Part shown: positions 23,384-35,900 of the stretch, in pieces
Layout of the letters: the number at the start of each line of letters is the position of its first letter
Position numbering within the stretch: the stretch's first letter is position 1
DNA from: Apteryx mantelli
Taxonomy: Eukaryota > Chordata > Aves > Apterygiformes > Apterygidae
DNA: 64,000 nt
Assembly: GCF_036417845.1 (NCBI RefSeq)
Contig: NC_089983.1
Span: forward strand, 19,187,207-19,251,206
Direction of reading: 5' to 3'
The notes under the pieces: generated by a model
Database searches by the model: none
Told to the model about the DNA's origin: nothing
What the model saw: the letters and a program-made list of their open reading frames with translations, nothing else
Position numbers and translations under genes: made by a program

Positions 23384-26300
23384 GTACTCGCCTTTCCCTC
23401 CCTCCCCCCGGCCTCAGGCCGAGGGGCCTCAGGGCTTGCGCGCAGCCGCGGAGGCTGCTGTCGGCGGGGCGCTGCCTGCCCCTGCCCGGGGCACCGTAGC
23501 GGGCCGCGCCGCACCAAGACGGGCCCGTCGGGGTGCGGCGGGTTCCTCCCGTCGTCCCACCCCTCCAGACGCGAAGGGAAGGGTCTCGGGTTTCCCGAGA
23601 GGGGCGGATTTCTCACAGTTTTGTGTGATCAGGAATCCATCGCCTCCAGAAAACAGTGACCTGTTTCCTCAAGTTTCTTCTGCTCCTACTTCCACCCAAA
23701 ATGGCATTATCCTATAAAAAAGATACAGATGACGGCTTCTCACAAATATGTGAGTAATTCGTCTTCGTCCCTCTAGCTTCAGAGCAAGATATTTCAGCTA
23801 CATTTGTTTTGTTATTAAGGCAGGAACTCAGGGTATTGTCCTCTGCTCTGCCACCATCTGGGTGGCCATAACTCCTGAGACAGGGTGCTCTGTTTGAAAT
23901 CTGTACGGCTAAATAGAAAGTTAAAATAATTTCATTCAGTAATTTCATCAAACCTATTCTTGAGATCCTCTGCTAGTTTTTCTGCTTTTCTAGTCTCAAT
24001 TTTAGTTACTGCAATAACATTCTCTAGTGTTACTTTGTGAGATAGGTGGGCACAAGAGTGCTTGTGACTGAACTGGAAAAAAGTATAAATGAAGTGGCAT
24101 CAAATGCACGAGAAACATTTTTTTGACCTATTTCAGTTGCAGAGCTTGGAAGCCTAGGTATATGTTGTCATGTGAAGCTATGATTTGCGATGTATGTTAC
24201 TCTCTCAGGCTTTCTTATTAGTTTGGTTCAAGACAGTCGACTGCAGAATGCCTCTTTTAATAGGGCAACAAAAAACAGAAAGATCATTCTCGGCTGTAGT
24301 AGCAATACATAATTCAAGAAGCTGTTTACATTTCTTTTCTGTATGGAAGTTCCCTGATCTGAGGCTTCCTCAGGATTCTGCAGAAGATGCTGATTCCCTC
24401 TGCTGCTCACAATCTTGAAATTTGAGGGTTGCCTTCTCTGTGTCCCTACTTCAGCTAAATTTCTACTTCTGATGGTTAGCTATTCAGATGCATCCCTCCT
24501 TTTGTTTCTGTTTCACTCTGTGGAGCTGATGTCATGTTTGAAGCAAGGAAATGCATATAGATGCCTTAAGGAAGCTAAGAAAACATTTACTAGTATTACA
24601 TATTGGGGACATTACTTCTAATGTGGACAAAAAGTTTATCTGTGGTAATTTATTTCCAGTGTGGCAGCTTTTACATCTTTGCTTCTTCAGAGATTTTCAT
24701 TTCCTTTGTCTGGCCTGGGGTGTTGAATCTTTTTCACATCATGTGCCAATGTCTGCTGTGGCCATTCCTTTCAGCCCCTGCTGTGACCATTCCTCCCTCA
24801 TCCTTCCCTTTCTTACAGACTTTTCTGATTTCTTGCTTATGGCTACTGTGTGGATGGTAGTACAGGACACCATCTCTAGCTTGCCCCAGGCAGACAAACA
24901 TCTCTTCCTAATACATCTTGCAGAAAAGGTGTTTGCAATTTAGGCTGCACTTTGTTTCTGCTATAGTATTGCCATTTCCTTATCACTGAATTCACTTCAG
25001 TCTTAGCCCTGTGATAATGCCCAGCGCCATCTGTTTGCTGCATCAGTCAGTAACACTTTTCAGAGACAAATGAATCTTTTTGCAACTTCCTCTGATCACC
25101 TTATAGAAGTGCCTGTCAGTTCAGAGGTATAGTCAGCCCTTGTCTGAAATTATTGTGCTCTCACTGGTTTCAGTATGGATGGGGATTAGTCATATGGTTA
25201 ATCTTCATAAAAGAAGTGTCCAAATTGTAAATTTAAACCAATTTAGTTTAACAGGATCATTTGTGTACACTGTATATTCTGATTTTCGAATGACTTAGCA
25301 AACTGAGATAAGAATATCCATACAGATATTTTTTCATTGGTTTAATTAAATCCATTTAAAAATAATTTAGGCTACGTTTAACTTCCTCGTGGAGACAGGG
25401 CAGGTTCTTGCCTGTAAACAGTATTTCCTCATCCAGGCTGAGTCTGTTTTGCACATACTGATTTTGTTGTTCTGAGTGTGTGACGGTATTTTAGCAGTTA
25501 TTAGCGAGTTTGTCTTAGACCTACTTTTCCTGTTCAGTGAGCCAGATGATTCCCTCTTTTCACATCTGTATTCATTTCCTTTATTCTGCTCTTTAATTAT
25601 GTTCCTGGAACACTGATGTAATGCACTGTAGGCTATATTTTACACATGTATAGATTGGAATGTACTTAAAAATTTGTTCCATAAATCTTTTAGGTACATT
25701 CCCACTCTGAGGTGCAATCTAATTCTGAAAATTATAGGGGGTCCCTAACATTTCAGGAGAGTTAGACCAATTAGCAGCCCTAATTAAATGACTTTTGGCA
25801 AGCTATCAGTGCAGTTTCTTTTTTACGTGTTATGGCTGGAATATGTCAGGAAAGATGATACTATAGGGACAAATTGTTTTTAAAAGAAGAGTTATGTTAT
25901 TTAACATTATAAACATTTCAGAGGGAGATGACTGAGATTTCTGCAATCAGCAGTAGTCATGTGCTAAATGACTATTTTAATATGTAAGCCTGTTTACCTG
26001 CTTAGACTCCCACAGTTGCATTCACCATTGGTATAAGCATTGACTACAGTGCAGTTACACCCACTCATGCCAGCAGTGAATTTGGCCCAGAGGCCCTATT
26101 CCAGTGCCATCAAAACGCTGTTATAAAAGCCAAGCTTTTTACTGAACACATTTTTTAAAAATACCACCCTAGATTAATCTTTTTCAAAGGTGCTGCAGTT
26201 TACTTTGGAGCCTAAATTACTTGATTAAAATTCTAATTTGAATTTTCATCTAAATTGTATTGAGCAGGTTACCCTGTAGCATAGCTTTTATGTTAGATTA

Positions 26301-29300
26301 TCTGCAAATTGCTTGTGATTCCCTCAGCATATATCAAAAATGAGTGGAAGGAGAAGGAGGCAAAAAAGAGGAAGATTATATATTTGTATTAGATACATAC
26401 TTAAAATTAACTTTTCCCCCACCAGATGGAAACTGTAGCCTTTTGGAGGAAAGAGATGTCATCCAGGAACTGGATGAAAACTGTTACTGTTATGTGCAAA
26501 ACAGAACCATGCACTTACAATACGTTTGGTCAACTGTTCAGGTAAGAGTCTATTTTGGGGATCATTTACATATGCAGTACTTTCCCCAGCAGAGTATTTG
26601 ATCCATTAGCAAGATCGAAGTTGTATCTCTGTGTATAATTGGTAGTCTGAATGGTGTGCAGGTAGGACCATGATAAAACTACATTATAGTAGTGTGGGTC
26701 TTCACTTTGTGTGCAGTGGAGGTTTGCTGTCTCTGTTAGGAGGAGGTCAACCAGGCTATAGTGTTATTGTAAGAGGCCAAACATCTACTTTGTGTTGCAT
26801 ATTATTTTGTTACACACCTTTTCCAATGACGGACATCTGTAACAAACGTTAACCTCTGTAACAAATGTTTTTGCTTATCACCAAACATCTTCATCAGATT
26901 TTTAAATCTGAGGATAAAATACAGCTCTGTGGATTACTGTAGCATTGCAGGCCACAGTATAGGAACAAAAGGTGTATTAGATCATGACTAATAAAAAACA
27001 GCAGTAGCAGTATATTTCTGTTTTGCAGAGTAACAGAGGGTCTTCTTATAAGAAACATGTTTAGGACATCAGGCTTGAAACATAAAAACCTCAAAACATT
27101 GAAAGTAATGACAGAGTAAGGAACAAGCTGAATATCTGTTCTTTTTTTTTCTGGGAAGTATGTCACTGGACAAGGGAAGGAAACAGTTTTGCTTCACATC
27201 AGTTGGAGGAATTGGCTCTGAGATGGAAGGAACGGGAACATCTTTTTATCTGTTCCCAGGACTTTTTTCTTAGGAACATGCCAGAGATGTTTTTGTGCAT
27301 GGCAGCAGATTTTAGACAGTGAAACCCTCCAGCAGTCATACAAGCTTTCTCTGAGTAAGTGCTTAAAACCAGGAAGTTAAGATTTTTCCCACAACAAATT
27401 GCTTGCTGCCATGCTGTTTTTTCTCTTAGTAGAAGCCTGTTTTATTACCTATTAAAGCACTTTTTTGTAGATGGGTCTTCGTTGTCCAATATGCCCTGTT
27501 CAAGAGTTCACAGTCAATCATAGTCTTCAGGTAGATCATCCCATCTCAGAAGATGGACGAGATCTGTTACAGTTTTCAGGGGGAGAGCACCAACAAGTAA
27601 CCCCAAAAGACACAACGGGAACATCCTTAATGCTTAATTTTTTACTTATGATACCTTCTATTTTCCTTTTCCCTCTTCTGTCCCTAACATGAAGATTGTG
27701 TTCTTTTCTACGAGAAAAACAAGTTCAGTTTCTTGTGGTTCAGGAGTGGAATGGGAAAGAGTGTGACCATCCACAAAAGAAACTGTGGTCAGTCAAATAT
27801 TGCTGGTTTTGTTAGAAATTTGTGGGTAGGCAAATATCACAGGTGAAACCAAACCCACAGAGCCTTTGAATGGATTGAGGCCCTCAGAACTTTGTTGACT
27901 GTGAGTTCTCTGAATCGCCTTTTAAGGTCCAAACTGTATATAGCAGGATTAAACAACTAACAAAGAACTGAACTAACATTTTATGCTCTAGCCCTCTATA
28001 CTGATTTTCATTATCAGATGTATGAATTATATGCTATGTGTTTCAGAAACAAAAAAACCCAATGGTTTTGAGCTACTTCTACAGGTATTTTGTTATTGTT
28101 TGATTTTAGATAAAAGTTAACAGCACAGAAACGTTCAAGTTTGTGCCTATTTCAGACAAAAGCAACTGTCGTAATTCAGAAACCGTTTTTGAGTTTGCTG
28201 CATGTGCTGTTCGAATCTTGTGGCAATCAGAGACATCTACAGAAACTTTCATAAACATAAAACAATATGGAGAGGATATTTGTTTCAAAATACAGCCCTT
28301 CAAGAAAGAACCATACATTGTGAGTGTAAAACGAAAAAGTAAGTAATAATGCTTTCAGTTTAGCTTACAAATAGTTTGGTATTGCAAGTGTTAATGAACG
28401 CTACTCCTTATGTAGGAAGCCTAGACTTTTCTGTTAATGTATATATAATCAACGTTTCAGATTAAATTAGCCTAAAATCCATTTTTGTTTGTTTTTTTTT
28501 CCCCTTTTTTAGTGCTAGATGGAAAGATCTTGTTTTTGTTTGTAGCTGGAATTTTTCTGTTCCATTTTGCAAACAGTCTTAGCAGGTAAGTACTAGCCCC
28601 TGTGTTTTGACCTTCTTTTCCAATGTCTGTGCATCTTTGGTCTGTTACCTAAGCTAAAGATGCTAAACAGCTGTTCTTTGGGACAGTGAAATATGGAAAA
28701 TAAACATATGTTTTAATTTCATACTGTTCGTGTATAGACAGATTGTGCCATGCCTTGGAGTGTTGTGGTATATTCATCACGTAGCTGTGTTAGGGTTCTT
28801 TAGATCCTAGCTTCCTGCACTCATGAGAAATTCTGGGAAACAACAAGACAATCTTGAGTGAGCAAGTGTGTGCGGATTTAGAAAAACTCTCTCCCTTTTG
28901 CAGATGAGTGAGGTTAGCTGAATGCTAAAGGATGCTGTATGTATTACAGATGATGCATTCCTGCAGGGAGAAATGCTTAGGATGAGGTCATGTGGGGCCT
29001 GGTCTGCCTCCACCTTGCTGACAGCCTTTTCTCATTGTTCTTTTGATGCATATTTTGCATAGCATGTAAGGGAAGATGCTTCTTATTCTAACAAACTATT
29101 TGCCCCAGGACTTCAAAGCAAAATAAGTCAGAAATTAATTGTCAGGTGACATCTTTAAAACAAGCAGAGCAGCAATAGGTTTTATAGAGTTAACTCCGTA
29201 TTATATTTTGTAAGTCAGATTTTATACAAACAATCCTAGAAAAAAAATTTTTTTACAACATTTTAAATTAAACTAAAAACTTGTCTTGCAATGCAAAACT

Positions 29301-32300
29301 GTATCTGTATATATAAGGAAACAAAATGACTAGAAACTAGAAATTCAATAAAAACAGAAACAACGTGAGCATTAAGAAGACAAACTTCTAGCCTGTGACT
29401 TTAACACTCCAGTGATTTTATGATATTTTTTGGGAATTTTTCTTGCATGAGTTTAAAATCTATACAAGACCTGTTAACCATATTACTGCAACCTCTGATT
29501 TACAGTTGTGTTCTTACTGAAGACCACTGCTGTCTTTAAAAATGTGGCATTTCTAATCAATTGCAATTTAGTAAAAACTTCTTACAGTATTCTCTCTTGT
29601 TCTCTTACAGAAGCCCCAAGTTCTTTTACCTTTCTGGAATAGTACTGGGTGTTCTTGCTCTGCTAGTCTTTCTCCTGTTGACGCTTAAAAGATTTATTCC
29701 AAGGGTAAATCTACATTTGTGAAAACAAAATAATCATCATCATCATCGTAATAATATAGGAAGTAAGGAGTCTAGATCCAGATTCTGACCTTGCTCTGAT
29801 TTTGTGGCCAGTAATTCCACTGAAATGGGTGCAGGATTGCTTGTATCAAATAAATATAATCAGGTCAGAATTGAGTTCTAATTAGGTTGCTCCCAAGTTT
29901 AAAACGAACTGGAGACTGTTGATACACAAGAAAAGTTTATTCTGAAACCTGAATTGTTTTTATTAGATTGCAGATAAGCTTACTCAAACCATAGCTTTAG
30001 TGGCAATTGGGACAAATTCTATTCACCAGAGAAAATTCATCTCAAGGCGGATATGAACTTTTCCTTCATTTCACAAAACCTTTATCTCCGTGCATTGTTG
30101 TCACATTTCTGAGATATGTTAATTGGAAGTACATTGCAAGAGGATGTAATGGGCTCATACCATGACACTGGGACATGTACACAAACACAGAAATGCAGTT
30201 GCTCCACTTAGGCTTGACATTGTTTAGTTGTAGCATGCAGAGCACTGTATACTGGAAGTCTAACACAGATCATAAGCCTGGTAGGTCTACCAAATATCAT
30301 ATCTGTCTTTGCCTGGGAATTCCCTTGCACACAGTGGTCCTAATTCTGACTGAGATTTTTGATGCTACCATCATAGAAGTAACTCTCTGCCTGAGGTATT
30401 CCCTTTTCCTTTTTTCCCTTTTTTCCCCAGCACAGTACCTTTTGGATTTTAATGGGTGGCTGCTGGATGTCCTCGCTATATTTCATTTACTGTTTTAAAG
30501 AGAATATGCAGTGGTTGTGGTCTGAACACAGGAACTACCTGTTGGGTAAGAGACTGATCAGAATAATCAGAAAATGCACTGCATATTTTGTGTTGATTTA
30601 GAGGTTAGATTAATACCTGCCCATAAAGAAACGGCAAGTGACTGACATTTATTTACTTTTTTCTCCTGAGCCAGAGATGTTGGAATATTCTGAAGGTTCC
30701 TAATCCACTCAAATGATCATTTACTCCACATTAAATATAGTGGGCCAGTAGCAACTTTAAAAGCAGATTTTGACTGTATTATTTCTTCATTAATTTGTCA
30801 TTTCATACTCTTCCCATGACAGCAAAAGGTTAGCTGTGCAGGCTTGCATTTTGCTGGCACTGGGAGATGTGGATGCACAAACTGATAATTGGATGTGGCT
30901 GCAGGGGCTGACAAACCTGCTGATTTGGCACCTGCTTTGACATTCTCTCATGAAAGGGTTCTTGTGCGGCTCTTATAGCATTAGCTAAAGGCTGTTCATA
31001 GATCACCTTGTGAACTCTTTGCACGCATTTTAAATACAAAGGGCATATAACATGTCTCAGGTACCTATAGGGCAATACAAGAAACAGCAGGCTATACTTT
31101 GTCAACCAACCTACTAAAGCATATGTGGATAGTTTGCATCTTTTTCTCCATGTCATTCTTTCCTGTTTCCACAGGGTATTTTTTGGCTGTTGGAATTATA
31201 AGCTTTGCCACTTGCTATCAGCATGGACCACTTACCAGTGAACTGAGCATAACCTGCTTCACATGGACACTACAATTAATAGCCTTTGCCTTGATTTATT
31301 GCGGTGTCACCATACCTCAAGTTGCATATACAGTAATAGCAGTCAGCCTCTGTTCAAAAGGCCTGTGTTATCCCCTTGGTGCTGCTTGTCACATAGGCAG
31401 GTTTGTATGTGTTTGCAAATGTCCAAATCTCTGTATCACCAGGAGGTATTAGAAGTTAATAATGAAAAAAACCCTTACATTTTGATTACTATTTGTGAGT
31501 TTCTAGTGCTAGTTCATATTTTTACCAAATACAAAGCTACATTAGGAGATGTTTAAATCCATAAGACACAGAATTTAATTGCTTTCTAGTTGGCAGTTCT
31601 AAGCATAAATTTTGTTCTGTGGAGAAACGTGACTGTGCTCTTAACTACAAATGTAGCACCTTCTAGTCTGCAGCATATGGTAACCAAAACATTTTTGTTT
31701 GATTGATTGGACCACAGCAATACCATCTTGGTTTCATGCATTGTAATACAGAATTTGCAGGTAATTTGCACTGAATCTTACAGGATAAAACAGTGTATTA
31801 TCACCTAGGAAGTAGATGTTAAATACTGATGGTTCTTGGAGGTTAGTTGGCTATCACTGTCAGGTAGAGTTCAGGGATTAAAAACCTAGTTCCACCAAAG
31901 TAATGGTTTCCACTCAATTTAGTATTCCAGGGTTATTATCAGAGATGTACTTGTCTACCCTTACTGCACGGCAACAGCTATCATTGTGAAGAATTCCAGC
32001 ATATTCCCAGAGCCCCGTTTATACAATGTGGCATTTGGAATTGGAACTACAATATGTAGACATTAGTTTGCTAAGCATTTTAATTAGCAGTATGGGAACA
32101 GCATGTTTGATCTTCCTGATCTTAAAGTGTGTTTAATCACAAACATAGCACACAAATGAAGATTCTAAAAAAAAAAAAAAAATCCCAACAATTTACAGCT
32201 GCTTGTTACCTTCAGTGATGACATCCAGATTAAGAGAGTCTTTAGTGCAGACTATTCCATGGCTGTGTACTTCTGCTGAACCTTAAGAATCAGGAAGAGG

Positions 32301-32907
32301 CAAAGGCTACAACTAGCATAACCAAAAGAATAAAAAACAAATACTAATTTCTTTGACACATTGTTTAGTTTTGAAGAACATATTGCTTTGCTCTTGTATT
32401 ATTTTTAGATGTTCAGGTGTGGAGTAGGTTGAAGCTTTTTTGTTTTAGGTAGAATTTGTCATTTGTCAAAGACTGATTTTTCCACCAGCTGAAAAGTATA
32501 AACTGTTTCAACAGCAGCATATAGGATCAATGCTTACCTGGTGTAAGCAGGCTCAACTCACTCTGAAATCAGCAAGATTTGGTTAGGATTTGACAGAAGT
32601 CAGAACATATGTGTTTTGCCCTGATATACTGTGGTTTGTTCTTCACACGGACCCCTTTTTCTTTTCAATGAATTGATGCTTCTGTAGAGCCAAAAAGCAC
32701 TGAAGTGATAGCACTACAAATCTCTCTGGGGAGAATGAGCATGCATTTTCAAAACCAGGAAGATCTGAACTTTTTTTTTCCTGTTTTGAAAACATTAAGC
32801 AGTAATACCAAACTTTGAGCCCAAGATGGCCAAGATATACAGTTCAGAGCACAGATACAGAAAGATACCCGAGATGCACATTATATATAAATATATATGT
32901 GTGTATA

Positions 32908-32955
<48 letters not shown>

Positions 32956-35900
32956 TACACATTCAGATACACAGAAGCCAAGATATATAGTTCAGAGCAG
33001 CAGATATGTCAACACAACTAGAAATTAATCTTACATTATCTATCTGTTATTAAGATCAGTACTGATCACACTGAGCCAGCAAGACCTTTGTTGTTTGACC
33101 CAAACAAGGGCTGCAGTTCATTCTTGCTCTACAGGAAATAAGAAGGAAAGTTGAACGCTGATGGTTGGAGCAGGTGTTTTTATACGAAGCTGAAAGTTTT
33201 ATGGGCATCCAGCCCTTGCTTATCTTAACTCATCACAACGTTTAAATTGAAAGCAGTCGACAGAAGGGAACAGAACATGGCACACTTTCTAATTGATATC
33301 TAATTATATTATACATTGCTACGCAGCAGCTAAAAAAACATCAGATTGTAAACATTTTGGCCTCAGACTACTCAGTTGTGTAATTTAAAGCAAGATTTAA
33401 GAGAAGCAATCTAGTAAACAACACGAACAACTCATAACAGACTTAGAGCATTGCTTATCTTCAAAGTTATATATGCAAACTGGCTTTTGATTCAGCCTGT
33501 GTCTCTGCACAGACCCATTTTGCATATTGCACCTAAAAATGGCTGAGCAAGCAGCCATCTATTTGATATTTATGAGTTTTTAGTCCATGCATACACAATA
33601 AAGTATTTAGAAAGAACCTGATCCAAAATTCAGTTGAAGCTCATTGGATATCTTTCTGTGTAATTCTACAGTTTTGGATGAGACCTAGAGTAAACGGGCT
33701 AGCAAACATTAGACCCCTTATCCTAAAATTTTAATACAAGTATGTGGCTTTTCCTCTTAAGAGGAAAAAGATGATTAATGCATGTTAATAGTAGATGGTA
33801 GAGAAAAAGGATGGGCCGTAATTAAGTGGACTGCATGTGTGGCACAAGAAATACATGCTAGAAGACTTTAGAAGTACTAATTGTTTTCATTTCATTTTAG
33901 AAAAATGAAGAACTACTTTAAATCAAAAAAGTTAGTGATTAGATGCCTTACTGAAGAAGAATATAGAGAACAAGGTGAAACAGAAACTGTCAGAGCTCTG
34001 GAGGAGCTACGCTCATTCTGCAGGAACCCTGACTTCCCATCATGGCTAGCAGTATCCAAACTCCAGTCGCCTCATAGGTAAGAAAATCTGGCTTTTCTAA
34101 AACAGTAACTGCATTGTATGGTCACTAACACAGCAGATCCAAATACTACTTCAAGCATTGTTCCAGGTGAGTTTATCTTACATCCAGTTAGACATGGAAT
34201 TCGCTTTATCTACTTGGGTAATCCTGCTACAGATCACAGGCACAGTTCTCCAGGATATTACTTGCTGGTGATATTATACCCCATTTGGGGGGATTTTGCA
34301 GAGGTTCAAAGCTAATTCACAGTAATAACAGTTTTCCCCAAACCTTATACACTCCCTATAATGCCTCTGCAGGTTCCTACCTAGTGACCCAGGGGGCTGT
34401 CTAACCAGTGAAATGCCCCCTTATTTCTGTAGCTTTAGGAGCAATACTTGTATGTTCTGTAAAATTGGGGCAGGTCAATGGTAACTTTCTCAAACGTTAG
34501 CAGTATTAAGCTCTCTAACTGCAAGCCAGCACAGCTAAGGAAACCTATTGCTTAAAGTATCAACCAATATCTAAGACTAAGAATACTGTGCAAACAGCAG
34601 CATCTGCACCTAGGAAGTATGAGTAGAGGAGCTACTCCAGATACAGCTTAAGAGACAAACTTAAGACAAGTAAGAGTTGTGAAGTGAAGGGTCCGATAAA
34701 TGTGGCAAAAAAAGCTTGTAGAAAATAAAAATAATTGCTGTGTACTTTTTTCAGTATCAAAACTTTAAAATATTAGGAGGAGACTTTCACGTATTAGCCA
34801 GCCATGCAAGATTCAGCCATTACCCCAGAACCAATTGTCGCAATTTCAAAGGTGCCACCATCAGCTTGGCATTTAATCAGTATAAAATTAAAACTAGTTT
34901 CAGAAGCTCCATCTTCCTTGGATGGATACACAGACAGCCCCCCTGCCATGGTTTATAGATTTCCTGTTAAACTATCTTATTTTCTAAGCTACTTGCATTC
35001 TGTAGCACTATTTAAAGATACAAAAAGTGAAAACTCAACTTCAGTTTTGTAAAACAAACAAACAAACAAACATGCCAAATGCACAGAGCAAGCAATTGAG
35101 ATGTGTATTCTCTGGTTAGATTAGTTAATACTATTCTTTAGTTTAGTTAATATTGTTCTTTATTTTAGTTCATTTAATTAATATTATTACAAATTGTTCA
35201 TGATAAAAATACAAAAATAATGAGGAGAACTGGCAGAGGTCTGATTTAAATTTGAGTATCTCTTCAAGCTTTCATTAACTATCTGAAGATAGTTCTACAC
35301 TAGGCAAACCTGGAAAATGGAGCGAGTCCAACACTGTTCCCCATATAAGCTAACGATGCTGTGAAGAAGAGTGAGGTGACACATTCATCTCAAAGAACTG
35401 TTAAATCTAAATGTAAATTATTGATCAGTTTACCAGAACTGTAAAATATAGCCGTGGTTCCTTTTTCTTACATTTCTCTGATGCTGTCGACACTTAAACC
35501 CAGGTGTCAGAACTGCCGTCTGTTTCCATGCACTTGCCAGAAACCTCCAGCTCCATTCTGACTGTATTTTCAATACAGTTGTCCACTGAAAGTAAGATTT
35601 ATTGCAAATTGAAATGTAGAGACAGTGTTAAGTTCATGCTTTGTTCCGCAAAACCTCCAGTTTGGTGTTTACTTGGACCAGCTGCAGAATTCCCAGTCTG
35701 CAGCTCAAAGTTCACCAAAAGCAGAAATTCTTCCACAAGACACTGTCTCAGCTTGCCCAGAGTATTCGGCATCAGAAGCAAGGTGATCGCACAGGAACAT
35801 GGGAGTTCTTACCCTTTTTGCCTTCATTAGCAGAATGTCAAAGGCTGTAGGAATTCAGGTAAGTTATCTCAAATACACTATGAATTTTAATTTATTTTTA

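Larger units (their letters stand above)
22840..23620. promoter_or_regulatory. CpG-island promoter of NEMP2
   Basis: Base composition changes abruptly from AT-rich to very GC-rich with dense CpG, and the island overlaps coding exon 1 of NEMP2. Visible motifs are an ETS-type CGGAAGTG at 22,943-22,950, an oppositely oriented ETS core near 22,933, an NRF1-like TGCGCGCGAGCA near 22,971, and a GC box (GGGGCGGG) at 23,213-23,220. I see no TATA box. This fits a housekeeping-type promoter with dispersed starts. Such islands are often bidirectional, so a leftward transcript is possible, but none is evident. Confidence 0.85.

Noticed and set aside
24551-24943. 130-codon frame in NEMP2 intron 1
   Set aside because: The neighbouring NEMP2 exons join in phase without it, and its translation matches no family.
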